Assembly (NCBI GenBank): GCA_027533385.1
Contig: JAPZUE010000039.1
Coordinates: 105,681-169,680 of the forward strand
From: Rhizobium sp.
GTDB taxonomy: Bacteria > Pseudomonadota > Alphaproteobacteria > Rhizobiales > Rhizobiaceae
Direction of reading: 5' to 3'
Length of the DNA stretch: 64,000 nt
Shown piece after piece: positions 56,026 through 64,000 of this stretch. Made by a program: the position numbers and the translations under genes. Positions within the stretch are counted from its first letter, which is position 1, and every line of letters begins with the position of its first letter. The notes below the pieces were generated by a model. That model made no database searches, was not told where the DNA came from, and was given only the letters and a program-made list of their open reading frames with translations.

Positions 56026-56492
56026 GCAGCCTCGCTTTCGGCGGCTTCGTTAAAGAGTGCACCAAGCTCGACCAGGCAGATCATGCGCTTGTCGATGGCA
56101 AGGATGCCACGGGCATATTGTTTTTCGAGATCGGAGGAGACCTCCGGTGTCGGTTGTATGTCGGCATCGGTCACCGTGAGGATGTCGGATACGGCATCCA
56201 CCAGCAGGCCGACGACCCGGGACTTGACCTGAGCCACGATGATGACGTGGCGGGCGGTCGGTTCGGCGGGCTTCATGCCCAGACGCAAGGACAGATCCAT
56301 GATCGGCAGGACCGCGCCACGAAGGTTGATCACCCCCATGACGTAGTGCGGGGAATGCGGCAGCGGGGTTGCCCGGGTCCAGCCCCGGATCTCGCGGACC
56401 GACATGATGTTTACGCAGAACTCCTGATCGCCAATACGGAAGGCGATGAGCTCCCGGCTTCCCTGGACCAAGTTTTTGACCGCATACGACAT
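56022..56492 (-). CDS. cheW: chemotaxis coupling protein CheW
   Basis: A 156-residue CheW/SH3-like protein ([53 protein letters not shown]). It links receptors to CheA. It starts 4 bases after the cheA stop. Confidence 0.95.
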   Translation of the reverse strand: MSYAVKNLVQGSRELIAFRIGDQEFCVNIMSVREIRGWTRATPLPHSPHYVMGVINLRGAVLPIMDLSLRLGMKPAEPTARHVIIVAQVKSRVVGLLVDAVSDILTVTDADIQPTPEVSSDLEKQYARGILAIDKRMICLVELGALFNEAAESEAA

Positions 56493-56496
56493 ACTA

Positions 56497-58776
56497 TTAC
56501 CCTGCGACGGCTAACGACATTTCCTGTTTGAGGGACTGACCACGCGAGGCGGCGACGACGGCATCCACGTCAAGGATGAGAGCGACGCGACCATCACCGA
56601 GGATGGTTGCTGCTGCAATGCCCGGAACATGGGTGTAGTTGGCTTCGAGCGACTTGATGACGACCTGACGCTGACCCTGGATGGCATCGACCATCAGTGC
56701 GCGCTGGCCACCGCCTTCGGACTCCACGAGGAGAGCTACGCCCTCAATCGGGTTGGCCTGAGACGCACGGAAGTTGAGGATCCGGCCCACATCCACGAGC
56801 GGGCAGAAGGAGTTGCGGATCGAGATGAGGCGCTGGTTGGCGCCAAAGGAATGGATGTGCTGAGCTTCCGGCTGGAGCGTCTCGACGATGGCCGTGAGCG
56901 GTACGACGAGGGTCTGACCGGCGACCGTGACAACCATGCCGTCGAGAACGGCCAGCGTCAGCGGCAAGCTCATGGTGAAGGTCGAACCCTGGCCCGGGCG
57001 CGAGGTGATCGAGATACGACCACCGAGAGCCTGGATCGAGCGCTTGACGACGTCCATGCCGACGCCGCGACCGGAAATGTCCGAGATCTTGTCGGCCGTG
57101 GAGAAGCCCGGCATGAAGATCAGGTTGTCGATTTCTTCATCCGTCAGGTTGGCATCGGCTGCGATCAGATCGTTGTCGATGGCCTTCTGGCGGACGCGTT
57201 CGCGGTTGATACCGGCGCCGTCGTCGACAAGTTCGATGACGATGCGGCCCGAACGATGCTTTGCGGTGAGCTTGACCGTGCCTTCCGGATTCTTGCCGGC
57301 GGCCGCACGGTTCTCGGGGCTTTCGATGCCGTGGTCGACGGCATTACGGATCATGTGCGTCAGCGGCTCGGCCAGCTTGTCGATGACAGTCTTGTCGACT
57401 TCGGTGTTTTCACCTTCCGTGACGAGGCGGATCGACTTGCCGACCATGTCGGCCACTTCGCGGACGATACGGGACATGCGCTGGAAGACCGGCTTTACCG
57501 GCTGCGCGCGGATCGCCATGACCGAGTCCTGGATCTCGCGGGTGAGCTGCTGCAGCTCTTCGAGGCCCATGTTGATCGACGACGTACCGTTATTGTCGTT
57601 TTCGATGACGCTCTGGGAGAGCATCGCCTGGTTGATGACAAGCTCGCCGACAAGGTTGATCAGACGGTCAACGCGATCGAGATCAACGCGGATGGTCTGG
57701 CCAGCGGCAGCGTTGGCCTGGGCAGCAGCGGCTGCTGCCGCAGCGGCAGCGGCGGCCGGTGATTCCTTCTTCTCCGGCTTGCTGGCGCTGGCGGCCATCT
57801 TCATGACGTTGGAGGCGGTCTCTGCGGCCTCGACGGCAGCGGCAACAGTCTCTTCCGGGGTCTCTTCCGAGGCTTCCGGACCTTCGTCGAGTGTCGACAG
57901 GTCGAACGGAACCGGGATCATCGGCAGCTCTTCGCTGGTCTGCGCCGCTTCTGTCTCAAGAAGCCTGACTTCGAGATCGCAATCCCATTCGGCGAATTCG
58001 AAGACCTGACGGATGCCTTCCTCGCCCTTTTCCGCCTTGATCTGGATCGTCCAGTGGAAATAGGCGGCTTCCGGATCGAGATCGTCGAGCGACGGCAGAT
58101 CATCCATGTTGCAGTTGATGCTCATCTCGCCGAGGCGGGAAAGATCACGCAGGAGCAGTGCTGCTTCATTGCCCTTAGAGTAGAGGTCGCGGCGCGGCTT
58201 GAAGGTGACTTCGAAGGTCGAGGGCACGATGGTGTCCTCTTCTTCGCCACCAAACCCATCGAAGGTAAAGGGGATCGGCTGGAAGCCGCTGTCGTCGGTC
58301 GGAGCCGCCGCCGGGGCAGGAGCCGGTGCAGGGGCCGCGGCCTTGGGAGCCGGCTTGGGAGCGGCCGCCGGTGCTGCGGAGGGCGCCGGCATCTCGCCAT
58401 TTGCCAGCGCTTCCAGTTCATTGACCAGTCCGCTTGAGCGGCTTTCGTCGACACTGCCACCGTCACGCGAGGCGCTGACAAGATCGGCCAGAACGTCGGC
58501 CGACTTCAGCATCACTTTCATGACTTCCGGGCCGGGCTCCAGCTTGTTGGAACGAACGCAATCAAGAGTCGTCTCGAAGACGTGTGCGAAGGCAACGAGG
58601 TCATCGAGACCGAAGGCGCCTGCACCGCCCTTGATGGAGTGAACCGCGCGGAAAACGGCGTTTACCGTCTCCGGATCACGATCTCCATCGTTCATTTTCA
58701 GAAGACCGGATTCCAATTCTGCGAGCTGCTCCTCGCATTCCTGGAAAAAGATCTCTTTGATTTCGTTCATATCCAT
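56497..58776 (-). CDS. cheA: chemotaxis histidine kinase CheA
   Basis: A 759-residue kinase. The Hpt domain has His46 ([12 protein letters not shown]), the CheY-binding region lies near 190-280, and an Ala-rich linker near 330-350 precedes the dimerisation domain. The ATPase has N and G boxes ([29 protein letters not shown]), and a CheW-like domain is at the C-terminus. All expected motifs are present. It follows cheY1 by 16 bases. Confidence 0.96.
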   Translation of the reverse strand: MDMNEIKEIFFQECEEQLAELESGLLKMNDGDRDPETVNAVFRAVHSIKGGAGAFGLDDLVAFAHVFETTLDCVRSNKLEPGPEVMKVMLKSADVLADLVSASRDGGSVDESRSSGLVNELEALANGEMPAPSAAPAAAPKPAPKAAAPAPAPAPAAAPTDDSGFQPIPFTFDGFGGEEEDTIVPSTFEVTFKPRRDLYSKGNEAALLLRDLSRLGEMSINCNMDDLPSLDDLDPEAAYFHWTIQIKAEKGEEGIRQVFEFAEWDCDLEVRLLETEAAQTSEELPMIPVPFDLSTLDEGPEASEETPEETVAAAVEAAETASNVMKMAASASKPEKKESPAAAAAAAAAAAAQANAAAGQTIRVDLDRVDRLINLVGELVINQAMLSQSVIENDNNGTSSINMGLEELQQLTREIQDSVMAIRAQPVKPVFQRMSRIVREVADMVGKSIRLVTEGENTEVDKTVIDKLAEPLTHMIRNAVDHGIESPENRAAAGKNPEGTVKLTAKHRSGRIVIELVDDGAGINRERVRQKAIDNDLIAADANLTDEEIDNLIFMPGFSTADKISDISGRGVGMDVVKRSIQALGGRISITSRPGQGSTFTMSLPLTLAVLDGMVVTVAGQTLVVPLTAIVETLQPEAQHIHSFGANQRLISIRNSFCPLVDVGRILNFRASQANPIEGVALLVESEGGGQRALMVDAIQGQRQVVIKSLEANYTHVPGIAAATILGDGRVALILDVDAVVAASRGQSLKQEMSLAVAG

Positions 58777-58792
58777 AGGAAAAATTCCCGGC

Positions 58793-59158
58793 TTAGGCGG
58801 TTACACGCTCAATGGCATCGATCAGCTTGGTCGGATCGAACGGCTTGACGATCCAGCCCGTCGCGCCAGCCTGGCGAGCGCGGTTCTTCTTCTCGGCATC
58901 GCTTTCCGTGGTCAGAACCAGGATCGGAACCGCACGATACTTCTCGTTCTTGCGGACACCCTCGATGAAGCCGAAGCCGTCGAGACGCGGCATGTTGATG
59001 TCGGTCACGATGACGTCGGGATTGCATTCTTCGAGCACTTCCAGGCCCTCGACGCCGTCTTCGGCCTGGATGGTCTCGAAGCCTGCGTTGTTGAGGGTGA
59101 CCAGAAGCATGTTTCGAATGGTTCTGGAGTCATCCACGGTGAGCACTTTTTTCTTCAT
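58793..59158 (-). CDS. cheY1: response regulator CheY1
   Basis: A 121-residue receiver with Asp9/Asp10, phospho-Asp53 (VIVTDINMP), the Thr in VLTTESD and the Lys in VKPF. In S. meliloti CheY1 acts as a phosphate sink for CheA because no CheZ exists. It overlaps cheS by 4 bases. Confidence 0.92.
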   Translation of the reverse strand: MKKKVLTVDDSRTIRNMLLVTLNNAGFETIQAEDGVEGLEVLEECNPDVIVTDINMPRLDGFGFIEGVRKNEKYRAVPILVLTTESDAEKKNRARQAGATGWIVKPFDPTKLIDAIERVTA

Positions 59159-59454
59159 TGCCGGATCTCCTTAGCGAGCAGATGATCGATGTTCACGCCA
59201 ATCAGTTGAAGGGTTTTGAGAAAAGCCTCGGAGGCCTTTCCGTACGAGAAGGGATGCTTGTCGGCTTCCCAGGCCTTGGCGGCGGCCACCAGGACCTGCG
59301 CGCACTGCGCGCCGACACGCTCGACGGCGGACGCGTCGATCGTCAGAGGAGCACCACGCATCGAGAGAATATTGGCCTTGAGATTGGAAGCCTCGTTCAG
59401 GTCCAACACTGCGGCCAGCTTCAGACTCTTCTGTTCGCCTTTCTTACTTGCCAT
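59155..59454 (-). CDS. cheS: STAS-domain chemotaxis protein CheS
   Basis: A 99-residue STAS-type protein (LKLAAVLDLNEASNLKANILSMRGAPLTIDASAVERVGAQCAQVLVAAAKAWE). In S. meliloti CheS binds CheA and speeds the drain of phosphate through CheY1. ATG 59454 is chosen because AAGGAAAG lies just upstream. It follows icpA by 135 bases. Confidence 0.85.
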   Translation of the reverse strand: MASKKGEQKSLKLAAVLDLNEASNLKANILSMRGAPLTIDASAVERVGAQCAQVLVAAAKAWEADKHPFSYGKASEAFLKTLQLIGVNIDHLLAKEIRQ

Positions 59455-59589
59455 TACTTCTTTCCTTGTGTCCCGAGGCTGCGGCAACCAGACCCGACTG
59501 AGGGTCCCTGGAGAACCATTCTCCCGGAGAAATCGCCGAAATTCCCGCCCTTAGCTTTCTTGTGTAGCGCATGGTGGTAAACAATCCCC

Positions 59590-61227
59590 TCATCTTCCAA
59601 GTCCGGCGATGTGGACCGGAAAGCCGAAGTCAGCGGATTCATCGTCCATGTCCTCATGCTCGACCAAGGCGGCTGCGAGCGGTGCCGGAGCGGCCTGTTC
59701 GCGCTGGCCGGACAGCTGGATGCGGCCGGACGCTGCCTTCGGCGCACGGGTCTGGCGCTCGATATGAAACTCGCGAATCGTTGCGCCCAATTCGAGGATG
59801 ACCATGTGCAGGTCATCGGTGCCTTCGCTCGACTGGCGTGCGACCACAGCCGTGTTGCCAATGTCGGCGCCGAGGGCGGCGACTGTGCCGGCGATACCGG
59901 CGAGCTCGCTGGCCTGGCGATCCGTACGGGCTGCAATGTCGGAAACGGTACCGCTGATGTCGCCCACCTGGACAACAATGTCGGCAATCGCACCCTGTGT
60001 CTTGGCCACCATTTCCACACCCGCTTCGACCTGGTTCTTGGTGGTCGCAACAAGCGTCTTGATTTCGCGAGCGGCGTCTGCGGAGCGCTGGGCCAGGGCC
60101 CGGACTTCCTGCGCCACCACGGCAAAGCCACGGCCGCTGTCCCCGGCCCGGGCCGCTTCGATACCGGCGTTGAGGGCGAGAAGATTCGTTTGGAAGGCGA
60201 TCTCGTCGATCGCGCCAATGATGTGGCCGATCTGCTCGGCAGAGGCTTCGATGTCTGCCATGGCGGAGATCGCCTGGCCGACGACTTCGCCGCTCGATTC
60301 GACAGAAGTCCGGGTCGCTGCAACGGTCGCTTCGGCACGCTTGGTATGACCGGCGCTTTCACGCACGCTGGTCGTCAATTCATGCAGTGCGCGGCTTGTC
60401 TCGTCCAGCGCACCGGATTGCGTTTCGGCGCGGCCTGCATAGCTGCGGGCGGTGTCTGCCATGCGGGTCGTCGCCTCGCGGGCAAAGGCCAGTTTTTCCT
60501 CGGAGGAGAGGAAGGCTGTCTGAAGCTGTTCAAGAGCTTCGTTCATGCGGCCGGCAAGGTCGGCGTAAGCCTCCGGCACGTCTGGTCCGGTGCGGGCAGT
60601 CAGGTCGCCCGAGGCGAGCGAGTCGATGACCGGACGAAAGATGCCTTCGAATTCGGTGCGGTCCTGTTCGCGCTGGGCAGCGAGATCACGGTGATGCTTG
60701 AGACGCAGTTCGTTGAAGCGCAACGAAACGGCAATTTCGACGTCGACCATGACAAGCCGAACCAGGGCTGCCACCAGGTCGGAAACTTCGCGCTGGCGAC
60801 GGCGGCTGGAAGGCAGCAGGCCAGAGCCGGTCGCCTCGCCGATGACATTCGTCAGCAAATGCTCGAGAACCACCGCGTGGCCTGCCACATGCCAGCGCGG
60901 ATCCAGCCCCATACGGCTTTCGCTGTCGGAGAGGACCTTCACACGCTCGGCATAGAGCGCATCGAAGCGGGCATCGGTGAGAACATCCCAATGGGACGAG
61001 AGAAGGTCGTGGAGCCGGTCATATTGCCGCTCGCTGGTGAAGACACGCGCAGCGTCTGGAGACGACTGCAGGCGTTGGAACAGATCGCGAAGGGCGGCCT
61101 TGAGGGGTTGCGCAAGCCCATGTCGGTTCTGGCGCAGAAGCGCGCACTGGGCTTCGTCAAGGCCCGCAAAGCGCAGTCGGTCACGCAGGCTGCCTGCCTG
61201 TGATCCCGTCGCCCGCTCCGTGGACAT
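59590..61227 (-). CDS. icpA: soluble globin-domain chemoreceptor IcpA/McpE
   Basis: A 545-residue receptor without membrane segments. The N-terminal protoglobin-like domain (about 15-165, with SRMGLDPRW at 104-112) is followed by a short HAMP-like part (about 205-250) and a methyl-accepting domain with [30 protein letters not shown] near residue 405. Glu103 occupies the place where haem-binding globin-coupled sensors have the proximal His. It heads the che operon. ATG 61227 is chosen as the first Met giving the full globin domain; the frame is open further upstream. Confidence 0.9.
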   Translation of the reverse strand: MSTERATGSQAGSLRDRLRFAGLDEAQCALLRQNRHGLAQPLKAALRDLFQRLQSSPDAARVFTSERQYDRLHDLLSSHWDVLTDARFDALYAERVKVLSDSESRMGLDPRWHVAGHAVVLEHLLTNVIGEATGSGLLPSSRRRQREVSDLVAALVRLVMVDVEIAVSLRFNELRLKHHRDLAAQREQDRTEFEGIFRPVIDSLASGDLTARTGPDVPEAYADLAGRMNEALEQLQTAFLSSEEKLAFAREATTRMADTARSYAGRAETQSGALDETSRALHELTTSVRESAGHTKRAEATVAATRTSVESSGEVVGQAISAMADIEASAEQIGHIIGAIDEIAFQTNLLALNAGIEAARAGDSGRGFAVVAQEVRALAQRSADAAREIKTLVATTKNQVEAGVEMVAKTQGAIADIVVQVGDISGTVSDIAARTDRQASELAGIAGTVAALGADIGNTAVVARQSSEGTDDLHMVILELGATIREFHIERQTRAPKAASGRIQLSGQREQAAPAPLAAALVEHEDMDDESADFGFPVHIAGLGR

Positions 61228-61898
61228 CCCCTGAACCGTCATTCGCCCCGCACAATGCCTACCGGTACGGCAGACCTTCCGTCGCTCGACTACCCTGCAG
61301 CCAAAATTGCGAAACTGGATGTGCCGGGATACAGATCCCGTCGCCGCCCGCATCATGGTCCGTCAGTTCGTCGAACTGTTTCCATGTGAAATACAGACCG
61401 GACCAGAACCGGTACGACGGGATGGCGTCATGCCCGAAGGAAACTCCAAATCGAGTCCCACTCCGACGTGTCTGCCAATCTTTATGGTTAATTCCTTGCT
61501 TGAAGGTTAATGAAATCTCCACCTCAAGCCGCAATCCCTAATATGAGAAAATATTGTTGTATTTGCTGCTGCTTGCGATGAAGCCCGCTGGAACAAAGGT
61601 CTTCTCCCATCGGTGCGCCGAAACGCGACAGGCATGATGCACGTGTGCCTTGGGTGCAGGGGGGAACACATCGATCGCACACCAATCTGTCCGGTGCGGA
61701 GACTGGTTCCCCGAGCGCCATCGAGGTTCACCGCTGATCCTTTGCATCGCCGAACGCATGAAGGGCCTATTGTTCGGCCTGAGGCGGAGGGAGAACCTTA
61801 TGCTCTGATTGCCCTTTGCTCAGCAGGACAGCGCCTTCATGCAGGGCGCATGTCAAGTATCCGAGGAGAGGCAATTCAAACCGATGCCTAAGACGCTA
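61228..61898. other. 671-base stretch without a recognised gene
   Basis: Between the icpA start and the muramidase stop I see no protein family, RNA gene or terminator. Short open frames exist on both strands (for example 61259-61534 minus, about 90 codons), but they lack recognisable motifs and clear ribosome sites. Two GGTTAAT copies lie at 61482 and 61505, and an AT-rich part at 61540-61560. The che operon promoter is expected here. Confidence 0.5.
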
Positions 61899-62981
61899 TC
61901 AGCGCAGGCCAGCGACGCGCTCCCAGCTCTTCTTGCCGGCAACCCAATTCTGCCAGTCGGACACCGAGCCGTAGAAGACATTGAGGTCGATCTTGCCGTT
62001 CACGCCCTGGGAAAGGCCGGAACCGGAATACTGCCAGAAGACCCACTTGCGACCGGGATAGACCTTGGACGGATGGGCAGCCACCGAACGCAGCCAGAAG
62101 GGATAGTCGAGGAAATGGCCGCGCAGGTTATCCTTGTAGAAATCGGGTGCCGTGTAGATCACCGGGCGCTTGCCGTAGTGCTGCTCCAGGCGATCCATGA
62201 AGACCTGCATCTTCTCGCGCGCCTTTTCCGGCGACAGGCGGAAGCGGCAGCTCGACTCGCCGTTGTATTCGACATCGATGACCGGCGGCAGGGCATCCGG
62301 ATCCCGCGGAACATTGCGAATGAACCAGTCCGCCTGCTCTGACGCAACGCGGCACCAATAGAAGAAGTGATAGGCGCCGCGCTTCAGACCGGCATCCTTG
62401 GCCCGCTTCCAGTTGGTGTGAAACATGGGATCGAGATGATCACCGCCGTCCGTCGCCTTGATATAGGCGAAGTTGGCGCCCTGGCTTCGCAGGGTCTGCC
62501 AGTCGATGTTGCCTTGCCAGCGCGAGACATCGACGCCGTGAACGGGGTGATGCTTCGGTTTCACCTTGCCGAAATTGATCGGCTTGGCGTCACTGAAACG
62601 CTGGTTGTAGACCCGGTGGCGGCCGGTGGATCGCACCGACGGTTCCTGTTGCGGCAACGCGGAAGGCATCGGCGGCGCAAGCATGGCCATGGAGCGCTGG
62701 TCGGGAACCGGCATGCCTGCCGTCATCGGGGGCGTATCGAAATGTGCCTGGTTCGGGGTCCTGCCCGCCCAGGCCAGAGCCTGAGGATCGGCAGCGGACG
62801 GAGCAGCAACAGGCGTAATTGCGCCGGTTTGCTCGTTCACGGCAACAGCGGGTGTCGGCACTGCGGCCGTCTGCGCCGGCTGAGGGCGCAATTGCAGGGC
62901 TTCGATAGGATTTGTCCGGGCACTGCAGCCACTGAGCACAAGGCAACCGATGAGGAGCGAAGGGATGACCTTGGAACGCAT
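61899..62981 (-). CDS. GH25 muramidase lipoprotein
   Basis: A 360-residue protein with a lipobox (LVLSGCSA, Cys near 17), a Pro/Ala-rich linker of about 110 residues, then a GH25 domain (VHGVDVSRWQGNIDWQTL; FAYIKATDGGDHLDPMF; LPPVIDVEYNG). The DxE pair in VIDVEYN and the Asp of GVDVS are the expected active-site acids. It probably cleaves glycan strands from an outer-membrane anchor. ATG 62981 puts the lipobox at the right distance. It is not coupled to the che genes. Confidence 0.9.
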   Translation of the reverse strand: MRSKVIPSLLIGCLVLSGCSARTNPIEALQLRPQPAQTAAVPTPAVAVNEQTGAITPVAAPSAADPQALAWAGRTPNQAHFDTPPMTAGMPVPDQRSMAMLAPPMPSALPQQEPSVRSTGRHRVYNQRFSDAKPINFGKVKPKHHPVHGVDVSRWQGNIDWQTLRSQGANFAYIKATDGGDHLDPMFHTNWKRAKDAGLKRGAYHFFYWCRVASEQADWFIRNVPRDPDALPPVIDVEYNGESSCRFRLSPEKAREKMQVFMDRLEQHYGKRPVIYTAPDFYKDNLRGHFLDYPFWLRSVAAHPSKVYPGRKWVFWQYSGSGLSQGVNGKIDLNVFYGSVSDWQNWVAGKKSWERVAGLR

Positions 62982-63238
62982 GGCACACAGACTCAAACTA
63001 ACCGGCCGGGCACAAGCGAAAGCGGACACCCGGAGCTTCAGGGGATTGCTAACAAAGCTTTACCGGGAAAAGGTGAATGCAATCTTTACGATCCCGAGAC
63101 GGCCGGTTTCACTAGCACCGGGTTCGGTTGTGAGATTGCCAGCCATTCACAAGCATGTGCGGTGGCGCCGCTGATCCCGAGGATGTGGATTGCCGTATGG
63201 ATGCGTGAACGGTTCAATCAACGTCCAGGTATGGTTCG

Positions 63239-63802
63239 ATGCTCCCGCGACGCTCCTTTCTCATGACTTCGTTCTTCGTGTTTTCCGGCTTTCCTGCCAG
63301 AGGGGAGGATGCCTGGGAGGCCCTGCGCACGAGACGCGCCTTTGTTCTTCTACGCCATGCCCTTGCGCCTGGGACCGGCGACCCTGTCGGCATGCGTCTT
63401 GGCGATTGCAGCACGCAACGCAATCTCTCCGAAGAGGGACGGGCCCAGGCCGCACGGATCGGGGCCCTGTTTCGCGACAACGGGATCGAGAGGGCATCCG
63501 TCTATTCCAGCGAATGGTGCCGGTGTCTGGACACGGCGCGCCTGATGGAACTCGGACCGGTTTCACCGCAGCCCCTGCTGAACTCCTTTTTCGGCGAGCC
63601 GGAGAACGGAAAGGAGCAGACAGAAGGGCTGAGGCAATGGCTGTCAACCTATTCGCCGGAGCTGCCTCTGGTGCTCGTCACACATCAGGTGAATATCTCC
63701 GGACTGACATCGATCGTTCCGGGCAGCGGAGAACTCGTCTTTGCGATCCTGAACAATGCGGGCGCGGCCAATGTCGTCGGCCGGCAGTCTACCGGGGCAT
63801 GA
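63239..63802 (+). CDS. secreted histidine phosphatase family protein
   Basis: A 187-residue protein with a signal peptide (PRRSFLMTSFFVFSGFPARG). The phosphohistidine site is LLRHALAP (the RHG-type motif, here RHA) and the second His lies in LVTHQVNISGL; the Glu/Ser region VYSSEWCRCLDTARL is also typical. Substrate unknown. It follows a 257-base gap with no recognised feature and is itself followed by an IS-like end. Confidence 0.85.
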   Translation: MLPRRSFLMTSFFVFSGFPARGEDAWEALRTRRAFVLLRHALAPGTGDPVGMRLGDCSTQRNLSEEGRAQAARIGALFRDNGIERASVYSSEWCRCLDTARLMELGPVSPQPLLNSFFGEPENGKEQTEGLRQWLSTYSPELPLVLVTHQVNISGLTSIVPGSGELVFAILNNAGAANVVGRQSTGA

Positions 63803-63865
63803 CGGGAAAAAACTCTGCGGCAGAAGCGGTCACCGCGCGTCATAAAACATCTTGAAACAAGTTTA

Positions 63866-64000
63866 GAGCGGTTCCCTGACTGATTGAATCTGTCGGGGCT
63901 TCGCAAATCAGGCGCGTTCTGATTCAAACTATCTGCCGATGGAGGTCGGCGGATATGTCAAAGGCTCTCTCTATCGATCTGCGTGTTCGCGTGCTTGCTG
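63866..64000 (+). mobile_element. probable left end of an IS630-family element, cut by the window edge
   Basis: After a TA dinucleotide at 63864-63865 the sequence begins GAGCGGTTCCCTGACTGATT, followed about 75 bases later by GGAGG and the start of a transposase-like frame. IS630 elements insert at TA, and a GAGCGGTT-type end is familiar from rhizobial copies. The right end is outside the window, so the boundary is an inference. Confidence 0.5.
63955..64000 (+). CDS. N-terminal fragment of an IS630-type transposase
   Basis: ATG 63955, preceded by GGAGG, opens MSKALSIDLRVRVLA, then the window ends. 'MSKALSxDLRxRVxA' is the usual opening of the helix-turn-helix half of IS630-family transposases in rhizobia. 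Only 15 codons are visible, so intactness cannot be judged. Confidence 0.6.
   Translation, partial: MSKALSIDLRVRVLA

Noticed and set aside
61259..61534. Roughly 90-codon minus-strand frame between icpA and the muramidase
   Set aside because: No ribosome site, domain or plausible composition. Not supported as a gene.
61632..61640. Another GCATGATGC in the gap upstream of icpA
   Set aside because: It lacks the CCGG leader and the spacing seen at the flagellin genes and is about 400 bases from the icpA start. A single 9-mer match is likely chance.

Overview
The window looks like a chromosomal segment of a Rhizobiaceae alphaproteobacterium (Rhizobium/Sinorhizobium/Agrobacterium relatives). This rests on gene content and order, which I compare from memory with Sinorhizobium meliloti: an aglR-aglEFGAK alpha-glucoside operon, a che operon led by a soluble globin-type receptor and carrying cheS, two cheY genes, cheD and cheT, the LuxR-type pair visN/visR, the OmpR-type regulator rem, motB-motC-motD, motE and four tandem flagellin genes. 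No tRNA, rRNA, CRISPR array, prophage or defence system was recognised.

Layout. 1-3.1 kb: the tail of a DUF4394-like protein, a Tlde1/DUF2778 protein, an SDR protein without the usual catalytic Tyr/Lys, and a PilZ-like protein. 3.1-10.9 kb: the alpha-glucoside uptake and hydrolysis operon on the minus strand, with its LacI-family regulator divergent. 10.9-12.8 kb: folD and a WecG/TagA glycosyltransferase. 12.9-61.2 kb: one continuous flagellar, motor and chemotaxis island. 61.2-61.9 kb: a 0.67-kb stretch with no recognised gene. 61.9-64 kb: a GH25 muramidase lipoprotein, a histidine phosphatase, and what appears to be the left end of an IS630-type element running off the window.

The island's minus strand carries these units, in transcription order from high to low coordinates: icpA-cheS-cheY1-cheA-cheW-cheR-cheB-cheY2-cheD-cheT; fliF; visN-visR; flgF-fliI-ORF187-flgB-flgC-fliE-flgG-flgA-flgI-motE-flgH-fliL-fliP; four separately terminated flagellin genes; a FliH-like gene with motB-motC-motD and a lytic transglycosylase; rem; and flgE-flgK-flgL-flaF-flbT-flgD, fliQ, flhA-fliR, a FliJ-like gene, flgJ, flgN and a FliL-like gene. 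One plus-strand unit, motA-fliM-fliN-fliG-flhB-ORF146, is divergent from flgF. Together these supply regulation (VisNR, then Rem), the export apparatus, rod, rings, hook, motor, switch, filament and signalling. Many neighbours overlap by 4 bases, which suggests translational coupling.

Most noteworthy signals. (1) All four flagellin genes have related 5' leaders: two CCGG blocks followed by a sequence that can pair with the ribosome-binding site. In the fourth gene a different sequence keeps the same pairing. FlbT, a known flagellin-mRNA regulator in Caulobacter, is encoded in the same island. (2) A GCATnAnGC element lies 12-13 bases upstream of each leader. (3) GTTAA repeats spaced 11 (and 13) bases occur upstream of rem and two flagellin genes. 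(4) The chemotaxis globin receptor has Glu where globin-coupled sensors normally have the haem-binding His. (5) Rem has Glu at the receiver phospho-Asp position. (6) Several conserved-looking small genes may be the divergent rhizobial FliH, FliJ and a second FliL.
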